A stretch of 15,590 nt of DNA. Source: DASCNA01 sp036011305 (GTDB taxonomy: Bacteria > Verrucomicrobiota > Lentisphaeria > Victivallales > GWF2-38-69). The notes beneath the pieces are model-generated. The model worked only from the letters and a program-made list of their open reading frames with translations. It was not told the origin of the DNA and did no database searches. Where the stretch lies: positions 1 to 15,590 of the forward strand of contig DASCNA010000220.1 of the NCBI GenBank assembly GCA_036011305.1, given 5' to 3'. Shown here piece after piece: positions 8,124-15,222 of this stretch (its first letter is position 1; the number at the start of each line of letters is the position of its first letter). Both the position numbers and the translations under genes were made by a program.

Positions 8124-9314
8124 ATGTTTGAAAATATCGAAATGGCACCTGCAGATTCTATACTTGGTCTAACAGATGCATTTAAAAAAGATACATCTTC
8201 TAATAAAATAAATTTAGGTGTTGGTGTATATAAAGATGATACAGGTATAACTCCTATTCTTGAATCTGTTAAAAAAGCCGAAAAAGTTATTTATGATCAG
8301 GAAAACAGCAAAAGTTATCTTGGAATAGCAGGCACAGAAGAGTACGGCAAACTTGTCAGGGAGCTTATTTTTACAAAAGAGAGCAAAGTACTTGAAGAAA
8401 ATCGTGCAGTAACAGTACAGTCTCCGGGTGGAACAGGTGCATTAAGAATTGCTGCTGATTTTATTCATAAGTTTTTACCTGATGCAAAATTATGGCTAAG
8501 TAATCCTACATGGGCAAATCACAATGCCGTGTTCAGTGCTGCTGGAATTGAAACAGACACATATACTTATTATGACACAGAGACCAAAGGACTGAATTTT
8601 GAAGGTATGATTCAGGATTTATCAACAATACCTGCAAAAGATGTAGTTCTCATCCATGCTTGCTGTCATAATCCCACCGGTGTAGATATCGCACCTGACC
8701 AATGGGGAAAAGTTGCTGAAGTAGCTAAGCAACAGGGATTTTTAGTACTATTTGATTTTGCTTATCAGGGATTTGGAAACGGAATAGATGAAGATGCTGT
8801 CGGTATAAGACTATTTGCCGATAAAATCAAAAATTTTATGGTTGCTAATTCTTTCTCTAAAAACTTCGGTCTTTATAATGAAAGAATAGGTGCTTTAACA
8901 GTTGTGGCAGACACAGAGCAGGAAGCAAAAAATGTTTTCTCACAGTTAAAGGTATGTGTAAGGTCAAATTTCTCAAATCCACCTGCTCACGGTTCTTCTA
9001 TTGTTTCTAAAATATTATCTGATCCTTATCTGTATGAACTTTGGAAACATGAAGTTACAGAAATGAGAAACAGGATCAACAGTAACAGAAGCGTGTTAGT
9101 TGAAACTTTAAAATCAAAAGGTGTTAAACATGATTTTGATTTTATTAATAAACAAAGAGGAATGTTCTCATACACCGGTCTTACTAAAGATCAGGTTCTG
9201 GAGCTAAGAAATAAATTCTCAGTTTATATGGTAAATTCAGGACGTATCAGTCTTGCAGGTATCAATAACAAAAATCTTGATGCTTTCTGTGAAGCAGTAG
9301 CAAAAGTATTGTAA
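8124..9314 (+). CDS. aspC: Aspartate/aromatic aminotransferase, AspC type
   Basis: A PLP-dependent class I aminotransferase exchanging amino groups between aspartate (or aromatic amino acids) and 2-oxoglutarate. From ATG 8124 it has 396 residues, the same length as E. coli AspC, and appears collinear with it: opening MFENIEMAPADSILGL, Trp130 stacking on PLP (NPTWANH), HNPTG (182-186), Asp211 and Tyr214 in FDFAYQG, the Schiff-base Lys246 in SFSKNFGLYNERIG, Arg280 (side-chain carboxylate, VRSNFSNPPAHG) and Arg374 (alpha-carboxylate, SGRISLAG). AAGG near 8112-8115 lies about 8 bases before this ATG. An upstream in-frame TTG at 8118 would add two residues but breaks the family N-terminus. AspC and TyrB types are hard to separate by sequence, so aromatic substrates are possible. 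It probably forms its own transcription unit, with a promoter at 8044-8073 and a hairpin terminator at 9402-9437. Confidence 0.93.
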   Translation: MFENIEMAPADSILGLTDAFKKDTSSNKINLGVGVYKDDTGITPILESVKKAEKVIYDQENSKSYLGIAGTEEYGKLVRELIFTKESKVLEENRAVTVQSPGGTGALRIAADFIHKFLPDAKLWLSNPTWANHNAVFSAAGIETDTYTYYDTETKGLNFEGMIQDLSTIPAKDVVLIHACCHNPTGVDIAPDQWGKVAEVAKQQGFLVLFDFAYQGFGNGIDEDAVGIRLFADKIKNFMVANSFSKNFGLYNERIGALTVVADTEQEAKNVFSQLKVCVRSNFSNPPAHGSSIVSKILSDPYLYELWKHEVTEMRNRINSNRSVLVETLKSKGVKHDFDFINKQRGMFSYTGLTKDQVLELRNKFSVYMVNSGRISLAGINNKNLDAFCEAVAKVL

Positions 9315-9401
9315 TATAATTTTAGATTTCTGATTGCTGATTTCGTATTTAATAAGTATTTTATTAAATTCAGAACTAAAGTTATTAATTTAAAGAATAA
9401 C

Positions 9402-9437
9402 ATGGACATTCCTGTTCAAAGCAGGTATGTCCATTTT
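9402..9437 (+). terminator. Strong hairpin with T-tract after the aminotransferase gene
   Basis: Bases 9402-9414 pair with 9422-9434 over 13 positions with a single T-T mismatch, leaving a 7-base loop, and TTTT follows at 9434-9437. This has the form of an intrinsic terminator for the aminotransferase gene, 87 bases after its stop. It overlaps the longest possible start of the KamA-like gene. If transcription of that gene begins upstream, the hairpin would instead lie in its leader and could act as an attenuator. Confidence 0.7.
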
Positions 9438-9446
9438 ACTATTAAT

Positions 9447-10460
9447 ATGATATATACATCACTCACACAATTAGAGAAAAAGCTTAAAATACAGAAAAAT
9501 TTGTATGCTGTTGAAAATAAATATCCTTTATTGATAAGTGATTATTATTTAAAACTTATTAATAAAGAAAATGGACCTGATGACCCTATTTGGAAACAGT
9601 GTATGCCTGATCCAAAAGAACTGGAAGATACATCTTCTTCATTTGATCCACTGGCAGAAGAAAAGCAGATGCCTGTTGCAAAGCTAATACATAGGTATAC
9701 TGACAGAGCAGTGCTACTCACCACAAGCCGTTGCTCTACTCAGTGCAGATTCTGCTTTAGGAAAAGATACTGGAAATCAGGCACAGATCGAGAAGATATA
9801 ACTGATAATGAATTAGATAATATCACTGACTATTTAAAAACACATAGAGAAGTAAAAGAAATTCTTTTATCAGGCGGAGACCCGTTGATTCTAAGTAATA
9901 AACGCATCAAATATATTTTGGATTCTATTTACAGCGTAAAGAGTGTAGAAATAGTTAGAATTGCATCCAGAGTTCCAGTAACATTACCTTCAAGAGTAGA
10001 AAATGACTTAGTAAATCTACTTTCCAGTTATGAGGGAATATGGTTTGTTACTCATTTTAATCATCCCTGTGAAGTAACGCCTACATCTTTAAAAGCATGC
10101 AAAAAAATAATCTCATCAGGCATTCCAATACTTAACCAGACTGTTCTTTTAAAAGAGATAAATGATAAACCTGAAATACTCGAAACTCTATTTAGAAAAC
10201 TTGTTAAAAATCACATTAAACCCCATTATTTATTTCATGTTGATCCTGTCAAAGGTGTCAAACATTATGCAACCGGTATACATAAAGGCCTGGAAATTCT
10301 TGATTTTTTCAGAAGAAATGTCTCTTCGATTGCAACGCCTCATTTTGCAATTGATCTTCCAGAAGGAGGCGGCAAAGTTTCTCTCCAGCCGGATTATTCA
10401 GTAGGCAATAAATTTCAGGATACTAATAAGACAAAACTGATAAATTACTATAGTGAATAG
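9447..10460 (+). CDS. KamA/EpmB-type radical SAM aminomutase family protein
   Basis: A radical SAM enzyme of the lysine 2,3-aminomutase family. The iron-sulfur motif CSTQCRFC (CxxxCxxC, about residues 96-103), SGGDPL (142-147) for SAM binding, and the PLP lysine in LPEGGGKVSL (about 310) are all present, so the SAM and PLP machinery looks complete. From ATG 9447 it has 338 residues, near EpmB (342 in E. coli) and shorter than catabolic lysine 2,3-aminomutases (about 416), which have extra C-terminal sequence for oligomer contacts and zinc. EpmB makes (R)-beta-lysine for modification of elongation factor P; that role is possible but neither epmA nor efp is in the window. An ATG at 9402 would extend it by 15 residues but lies inside a terminator-like stem. 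Neither ATG has a good ribosome binding site, so the start is uncertain. Confidence 0.85.
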   Translation: MIYTSLTQLEKKLKIQKNLYAVENKYPLLISDYYLKLINKENGPDDPIWKQCMPDPKELEDTSSSFDPLAEEKQMPVAKLIHRYTDRAVLLTTSRCSTQCRFCFRKRYWKSGTDREDITDNELDNITDYLKTHREVKEILLSGGDPLILSNKRIKYILDSIYSVKSVEIVRIASRVPVTLPSRVENDLVNLLSSYEGIWFVTHFNHPCEVTPTSLKACKKIISSGIPILNQTVLLKEINDKPEILETLFRKLVKNHIKPHYLFHVDPVKGVKHYATGIHKGLEILDFFRRNVSSIATPHFAIDLPEGGGKVSLQPDYSVGNKFQDTNKTKLINYYSE

Positions 10461-10475
10461 CGGCTTGCGGCAAAC

Positions 10476-10497
10476 AATCAATTGTCAATTGGATTTT
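10476..10497. terminator. Weak hairpin between two convergent genes
   Basis: AATCAATT (10476-10483) pairs with AATTGGATT (10487-10495) with one bulged G and a 3-base loop, followed by TT. It sits in the 40-base gap between the convergent KamA-like and CBM2 genes. It could help end the KamA-like transcript, but it is AT-rich and weak. Confidence 0.25.
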
Positions 10498-10500
10498 ATA

Positions 10501-11004
10501 TTAAGTTTTAGCATTAACGGATTCATTATCCGAATAATTAATTCTCATGTCAGGTTCAGAAAAATATATGTAATCCTCATTAGCTTCTGCAACTGAATAA
10601 ACATTTTCACCTTTCTCAATAGCGGTTAATTTCACATTGCATGGCTTTACTATCTTGGCGCCGTCAAAATTTGCTATAAAACCTATGCTTATATATTCGC
10701 CTGGGTTTAACTCCTTATTCCACTCAGGAGGGCCAAAAGTATAACTGCCATATTCATTTGAAATTTGAACTGCTCCCCAGGAAGAAGTTATTTCATAAGG
10801 GAAGTAAAACTCAAGCGTCCAGTTTTTATAAATTTTATCACTCTCATTTGCCACCATTAACTGTCCTTGAAAACCAGATGACCAATTATCATCTATTCTA
10901 AATTTAAAACTCTCTGCTGCACAAACTTTTGAATACATTAAAAATGTGAGTAGTACTGCCAAAGTAATTACTCGCTTTAGTGTCATTATTTTATTTGATT
11001 TCAC
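10501..11004 (-). CDS. Secreted protein consisting of one carbohydrate-binding module, family 2 (CBM2-like)
   Basis: A 167-residue protein with a signal peptide (basic start, hydrophobic 12-23, likely cleavage after VCAA at 27-30), one CBM2-like beta-sandwich at about 32-132, and a charged tail. Matches to the CBM2 pattern run along the whole module: DNWSSGFQGQLMVAN, NWTLEFYFP, ITSSWGAVQIS, PPEWNKELNPGEYISIGFIA, and a final CNVKLTAIEKG. The three surface tryptophans that form the flat cellulose/chitin-binding face in CBM2a modules seem kept as Trp41, Trp76 and Trp95; Trp62 is the usual core Trp. No catalytic domain is attached and no glycoside hydrolase gene is nearby. The start is GTG at 11004, with AAGGAG 7 bases upstream. 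It converges on the KamA-like gene. Polysaccharide binding is a prediction; the CBM2 call is by pattern only. Confidence 0.75.
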   Translation of the reverse strand: MKSNKIMTLKRVITLAVLLTFLMYSKVCAAESFKFRIDDNWSSGFQGQLMVANESDKIYKNWTLEFYFPYEITSSWGAVQISNEYGSYTFGPPEWNKELNPGEYISIGFIANFDGAKIVKPCNVKLTAIEKGENVYSVAEANEDYIYFSEPDMRINYSDNESVNAKT

Positions 11005-11011
11005 TCTACAG

Positions 11012-11017
11012 CTCCTT
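11012..11017 (-). promoter_or_regulatory. Ribosome binding site deciding a GTG start
   Basis: AAGGAG on the minus strand lies 7 bases before the GTG at 11004. It is the best Shine-Dalgarno match in the window and fixes this GTG over the internal ATG six codons later. Confidence 0.7.
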
Positions 11018-11067
11018 CGTATTTTAATATGCTACATATGCCTAGGTGTTAATTAATAAATCCTAGT

Positions 11068-11085
11068 TAGCATTTTTAGTGCCAA
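11068..11085 (-). promoter_or_regulatory. Candidate sigma-54 (-24/-12) promoter of the CBM2 gene
   Basis: Reading the minus strand, TTGGCAC (11085-11079) is followed by TAAAA and ATGCTA (11073-11068). The GG and GC dinucleotides are exactly 10 bases apart, the defining sigma-54 spacing, and the -24 half matches the consensus fully. The start would fall near 11058, about 54 bases before the GTG, just downstream of the terminator of the previous gene. No activator site was identified. Confidence 0.4.
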
Positions 11086-11090
11086 AATGG

Positions 11091-11131
11091 AAAAAGCTAT
11101 ATTTGAACACAGGTTATGCTCAAATATAGCT
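11091..11131 (-). terminator. Intrinsic terminator of the metallo-hydrolase gene
   Basis: AGCTATATTTGA at 11095-11106 is perfectly complementary to 11120-11131 (12 bp, 13-base loop). Read on the minus strand the stem runs straight into TTTTT (11095-11091). It lies about 100 bases after the stop of the glyoxalase II-like gene and separates it from the CBM2 promoter. Confidence 0.75.
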
Positions 11132-11203
11132 CTAATAATGGAAAATTATTGAAATCAACTGTTCGTTTTTGAACGACTGTTTGGATATGAACTATTAATT
11201 ACG

Positions 11204-11223
11204 AATTGGAAATCTTTCCAATT
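11204..11223. repeat. Perfect inverted repeat just after the metallo-hydrolase stop
   Basis: AATTGGAAA (11204-11212) and TTTCCAATT (11215-11223) form a 9-bp perfect inverted repeat with a 2-base spacer, 4 bases from the stop codon at 11228. It has no T-tract. It may stabilise the 3' end of the message or be a protein-binding palindrome. Confidence 0.5.
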
Positions 11224-11227
11224 AACA

Positions 11228-11929
11228 TCAATATAACTCTAAAAAAGATTTAAAGCATTCAAAATCACTGCTTACATTTTTCCCAAAGGCTTTTAGATGA
11301 TCCTTTATGGCAGGAGTATTAGTACGCACATATAGATTGATTTTTCTTTCATCCCCTATAGTACTGCAGACAGGAGGCGGGTCATATTTATTCCAAAAAA
11401 TTTTAATGTCTTCATTTTTAGGGTCAATTTCCATAGCTCTTTTTACTGCCCGCTCAGTATAATCATGTCCTGGGTAAACTATGAGTTCATCAGGAAGTTT
11501 CATAATTGTTTCTAGACTTGTTTTAAATACTTTTAATAATTCAGGAATATAGTTTCCTGCGTTAGCAATGAACATAGTATCCCCAGTTATAACAGCATTT
11601 TCAGTAACTATGCAAACTGAATCTTCTGTATGCCCTGGAGTAGCAATTATTTCAATCCTTGCATCTCCTACATACAAATACTTATTGCTTGTCAGTTCCT
11701 GCATATCAGACAATTTTAAACCGGTTTTTTCTTCTAATATGTTGTTTCCGCCTGTATGATCAAAATGTGAATGAGTGTTTAATATATTAATCAGTTTTAA
11801 TTTTTTATGTTTCAGAAAAGAAGTAATTTTATCTGGACAGCCTGGATCAATTACAATCGCTTCATGATTTGAATATACAATGTAAGCAAAATTATCTTTA
11901 CTGTAAAGTAACTGTTCTACTTTTACCAT
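11228..11929 (-). CDS. Glyoxalase II-type metallo-beta-lactamase-fold hydrolase
   Basis: A 233-residue cytosolic hydrolase with the metallo-beta-lactamase fold. The metal ligands are all visible: THSHFDH (His53, His55, Asp57, His58), His100 in TPGHTEDS, Asp117 in TGDTMFI, and His155 in VYPGHDYT. The order and spacing match hydroxyacylglutathione hydrolases and related thioesterases. The C-terminal segment, with CSTIGDERKINLYVRTNTPA, resembles the short C-terminal region of glyoxalase II enzymes. S-lactoylglutathione or another thioester is therefore the likely substrate class, but members of this family also act on other thiols and as lactonases. No strong ribosome binding site precedes the ATG. 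It shares orientation with the phosphatase gene upstream, 123 bases away, and is followed by two hairpins. Confidence 0.85.
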   Translation of the reverse strand: MVKVEQLLYSKDNFAYIVYSNHEAIVIDPGCPDKITSFLKHKKLKLINILNTHSHFDHTGGNNILEEKTGLKLSDMQELTSNKYLYVGDARIEIIATPGHTEDSVCIVTENAVITGDTMFIANAGNYIPELLKVFKTSLETIMKLPDELIVYPGHDYTERAVKRAMEIDPKNEDIKIFWNKYDPPPVCSTIGDERKINLYVRTNTPAIKDHLKAFGKNVSSDFECFKSFLELY

Positions 11930-12052
11930 AAGAAACCATCCATAAATTAGAATTTAAAATTTAAACAGTAATACTATATGCAAAAATCATAAAAATATAG
12001 CTCCCATTATAATATATAAACATATTTTAACCACTTATAAAATATAAACTAT

Positions 12053-13993
12053 TTATTTTAATGGCTTTCCCTTCCCCCGATATTCAACCACTTCGATAGT
12101 TATATCATCTGACTGCTCAATACCTTCTGTAAAATTATCGACTCTCAATAATATTTCTTCAATCATATTTTTAGGTCCAAGTTCATAATTGCTCTCAATG
12201 GTATTCAACAGCCTTCTTTCTTCAAAAAGTTTATTTTTCTTACCCAAAGCCTCTGTAATACCATCTGTATAAAGAACAATACGGTCACCTTTATTTAAGA
12301 TTATCTCACCTGTATCATATTCTGAATCATCAAAAAGCCCCAGAGGCGCCCCATGAATTTCTTTAACAGTATTTATCCTGCCCTCAGTTCTAATAATTAA
12401 AGGTTTATTATGCCCGGCATTACTAAATTCCATTCTTCCTGATTCTAAATCTAAAAGACAACAGAAAAAGGTTACAAACATAGCCGATTCATTCTCAATA
12501 CACAGCTCTGTATTCATTCTTGTCAATATTTCCCCAGGTTTTAAATTAACATCACTTTTAGCCCTCAGAAGTGTACGGGTCACCGCCATAAAAAGAGCTG
12601 CCGGGACGCCTTTGCCTGACACGTCTCCAATTACAAAACACAATTTATTATCCCCAAGCATGAAGAAATCATATAAATCACCGCCGACAGCTTTTGCTGG
12701 ATGAATAGCAGCATAAATATCAAACTCACTGTTATCAGGAAAAGCCGGAAATTTGTTTGGTATAATGCTCATTTGTATTTTATGTGCAACATTCAGCTCG
12801 CTTTCCATTCGCTCTTTAGCTGCTGTCGTTTCTTTTAAATTTCTTATATAATCTATCAGCGCTTTACGCATAGTTTCAAATGATGCTGTAAGAAGCCCTA
12901 TTTCGTCATTTTTAGAAAGCATTGGTATTTTCTGATTAAAGTCCCCTGCACTTATACTGTCTGAGGCTTTTGCCAGTTTCCTCAATGGAGCTGTTATCCT
13001 ATGCGTAATTACAACAATCAGAATAAACAAAATGAATAAGCCTGCTAAAGACAGGAAAGTAATTTTAAAATTTAATTTTTTGAAACCTGCAAGTAATTCA
13101 TTTTCAGGGAAAAAGACGCCTAACGACCAGTTTGTAAATTCTACAGGTGCATAATACAGCCATCCCTTCTGTCCGTTCTGCAGACTCTTAAATACGATAA
13201 ATCCGGTTTCTCCTTTGATCATTTTTCTGCCGATCAATCTTAAATTTTTTTCACCTCTGGCCTCAGCCAGACTAAAAATACTTTCATTCATAATGTACTT
13301 AGGATTGGGATATGATATTATTCTGCCAGTCTTTGATATTAAAAAAGCATAACCGCTGCCATGAACTTTCAATGACCTGATATATTTTCTTAACCACATC
13401 AATGAAATATCGACTGTAGCTACACCTAAAAAATGCTGTTTTCCCCCGGTCTTTTTATAAAAAGGTACAGAGTATGTCGTCATCATTGCATTACCTGCAC
13501 CTTTATCATAATAAGGTTCGCTCCAAACTGCTTTTTTAAGTTCCTTTGGAATTTGATACCAGTTCCAGTATATGTAATTGTAGGATTTAGACAGATCGAT
13601 AAAATCTATATTATCCTTTTTTCTGTAAGCATAGGCAGCGTAATATTCAATGTTCTTGTTATATTCATAAGGTGCGAATGCAATACAGCTTCCGTAAATT
13701 TCAGAATGATTAGAAACTATTGAAGTTAAGAAATCGCGTAATTTTATATCAGTATATGTATAATTTTTCAGCATAATGGAAATAGTTCTTGCAATTCTTT
13801 CTGATGAGATAAACACCTGTTCAATTTTTCTGTTTGCAGATTTTGAAAGAACCGAAGCATCTTCCTGCAGTTTATTTACTATAATTGTTTTTGTAACATA
13901 ATAATTGTAAAGAAAAATAGAAATAAATATTACAGCAGCAATAGATAAGATATAAAAACACTGTTTAAATGCCAAGCCTTTATTTTTTAACAT
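12053..13993 (-). CDS. Membrane Cache-HAMP-SpoIIE (PP2C) phosphatase
   Basis: A 646-residue inner-membrane receptor phosphatase. In order it has TM1 (about 13-34), an extracytoplasmic sensor of the double Cache type (about 35-305, with the typical AMMTTYSVPFYKK segment), TM2 (about 312-331), a HAMP domain (about 332-384, RITAPLRKLAKASDSISAGD), a short coiled coil with SELNVAHKIQMSIIP, and a SpoIIE-type PP2C domain (about 430-641). Metal-binding residues are intact: GGDLYD (437-442), GDVSGKG (456-462), YTDG (575-578) and SDD (628-630). Such proteins dephosphorylate anti-sigma-factor antagonists in partner-switching pathways. The ATG at 13993, with GGTGGGG 4 bases upstream, is preferred over an in-frame ATG at 14020 that lacks one. 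It overlaps the end of the binding-protein gene by 14 bases, so the two are translationally coupled. Confidence 0.93.
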   Translation of the reverse strand: MLKNKGLAFKQCFYILSIAAVIFISIFLYNYYVTKTIIVNKLQEDASVLSKSANRKIEQVFISSERIARTISIMLKNYTYTDIKLRDFLTSIVSNHSEIYGSCIAFAPYEYNKNIEYYAAYAYRKKDNIDFIDLSKSYNYIYWNWYQIPKELKKAVWSEPYYDKGAGNAMMTTYSVPFYKKTGGKQHFLGVATVDISLMWLRKYIRSLKVHGSGYAFLISKTGRIISYPNPKYIMNESIFSLAEARGEKNLRLIGRKMIKGETGFIVFKSLQNGQKGWLYYAPVEFTNWSLGVFFPENELLAGFKKLNFKITFLSLAGLFILFILIVVITHRITAPLRKLAKASDSISAGDFNQKIPMLSKNDEIGLLTASFETMRKALIDYIRNLKETTAAKERMESELNVAHKIQMSIIPNKFPAFPDNSEFDIYAAIHPAKAVGGDLYDFFMLGDNKLCFVIGDVSGKGVPAALFMAVTRTLLRAKSDVNLKPGEILTRMNTELCIENESAMFVTFFCCLLDLESGRMEFSNAGHNKPLIIRTEGRINTVKEIHGAPLGLFDDSEYDTGEIILNKGDRIVLYTDGITEALGKKNKLFEERRLLNTIESNYELGPKNMIEEILLRVDNFTEGIEQSDDITIEVVEYRGKGKPLK

Positions 13994-14966
13994 TATTCCC
14001 CACCGGCATATAAAATTCATTATATTTAGGAATGGTTTTTATTATGCCATCATTCTTTAATATTTCTGCAGTTAATTCAAATCCTAATATATTGAGGTGA
14101 GTATTGAGAATGTTCCCTTTACCTGGGATCATAATATCGTCCATTCTATTCAGCATCCATTTTTGGTGAACGGAATTTGTCATCATTTTGCTTTCATACA
14201 TTCTTTTATTTACTATTTTGATAGCTTTATCCGGATTATTAAATGCATACTGCCAGCCTTTTACAGTGGCATTAACAAACTGATTGCATATGGAAGGATT
14301 ATTTTTATAAAATGATTTTCTGCAGTAGATACCCGTTCCGGGTATATCAAGTCCGTACTCTTCAAGAGGAAAAAGTGTAAGTTCATTTGAATTCAATCCT
14401 GAATTTAATAGAGTGTGGTACTCGTTGTATCTTTTAACCGGAAGCAGATCCACTCCGCCGTACAGAAACAAATTTATACCTGAAATAACAGGAATCAGTA
14501 TGGCTTCAATATTATGCTTATTTAGAAAAGCTTTCTGGAGACTTTTATATTCTGAGTCATATAGAGCAACTCTTTTATTATTAATATCAGAAACTTCAAA
14601 TATCCCCGAATTATATTTTGCAACATAAGATAGATCTGATTTCTGCTGCATTTGAGCAATATTTATAAGATCTAAGCCATCATCGTTCCAGACAATAGCA
14701 CTTACCAGCGAAAGAACAGCAAATTCAGTTTTTCCGGATTTTATCAGCTTGATTATTTCTGAGTTATCATTCTCATGTATAAATTTAACATCAAAACCAT
14801 GTTCCTTATAAAAGCCAAGTTCCTGTGCAACGTAATAACCTGCAAATTCAGCCTGGGGCTGCCACTGTAATGCAACATAAACCTCTTTTCGATGCAGGTT
14901 GCTGGCATAAAAATCAACAGCAAGTAGTAAAATTAACCCAAAAATTATTAAATATTTTCTTTTCAT
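13980..14966 (-). CDS. NMT1/THI5-like periplasmic substrate-binding protein
   Basis: A 328-residue exported solute-binding protein of the NMT1/THI5 (SsuA-like) family. It has an N-terminal signal (MKRKYLIIFGLILLLAVDFYA) and then the hallmark VALQWQPQAEFAGYYVAQEL and GFYKEHGFDVKFI at the start of lobe one. A segment near 85-95 (TEFAVLSLVSAIVW) is the usual second helix of the lobe, and VSDINNKRVALY opens the next strand. Relatives bind pyrimidine or thiamine precursors, sulfonates or nitrate; the ligand here is not evident. No ABC permease or ATPase is adjacent. Instead the Cache-HAMP-SpoIIE gene overlaps its end, suggesting that the protein serves as a sensor partner rather than a transporter subunit. 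Start is uncertain: GTG at 14972 would add two residues, ATG 14966 gives the better signal peptide, and neither has a strong ribosome binding site. Confidence 0.85.
   Translation of the reverse strand: MKRKYLIIFGLILLLAVDFYASNLHRKEVYVALQWQPQAEFAGYYVAQELGFYKEHGFDVKFIHENDNSEIIKLIKSGKTEFAVLSLVSAIVWNDDGLDLINIAQMQQKSDLSYVAKYNSGIFEVSDINNKRVALYDSEYKSLQKAFLNKHNIEAILIPVISGINLFLYGGVDLLPVKRYNEYHTLLNSGLNSNELTLFPLEEYGLDIPGTGIYCRKSFYKNNPSICNQFVNATVKGWQYAFNNPDKAIKIVNKRMYESKMMTNSVHQKWMLNRMDDIMIPGKGNILNTHLNILGFELTAEILKNDGIIKTIPKYNEFYMPVGNNVKK
13998..14004 (-). promoter_or_regulatory. Ribosome binding site deciding the SpoIIE-phosphatase start
   Basis: GGTGGGG on the minus strand lies 4 bases before the ATG at 13993, inside the 3' end of the binding-protein gene. 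It favours this start over the upstream in-frame ATG at 14020. Confidence 0.5.
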
Positions 14967-15005
14967 TCTCACTCATTCAGCTATATCTCAGAAAGTATTG
15001 ATATC

Positions 15006-15011
15006 AGTATA
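15006..15011 (-). promoter_or_regulatory. Candidate -10 box for the binding-protein/phosphatase operon
   Basis: TATACT on the minus strand is a 5-of-6 match to the -10 consensus, about 40 bases before the start of the binding-protein gene. No convincing -35 was found; TTGTGG occurs 19 bases upstream, a poor spacing. Confidence 0.3.
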
Positions 15012-15222
15012 ATCTATTATCATTAAGTATCCACAATGATTAAAATTAATACACAGTTACAGTCTATTAAAATTCCGCTATAGTTTAGTTAGACAGAAAT
15101 AAAAGAGTGAATAGGTGTCCAAAAATAAATCAGTTTAAAATCAGCTATTCAAGTTAGATATATAGATATGATTTAAAGAGAAGGATATAAAATACAAACT
15201 GGTTCAGTAACTTTACTTTCTA

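Noticed and set aside
10461..10472. CGGCTTGCGG after the KamA-like gene as a GC-rich hairpin
   Set aside because: The two CGG copies are direct, not inverted, so no stem forms.
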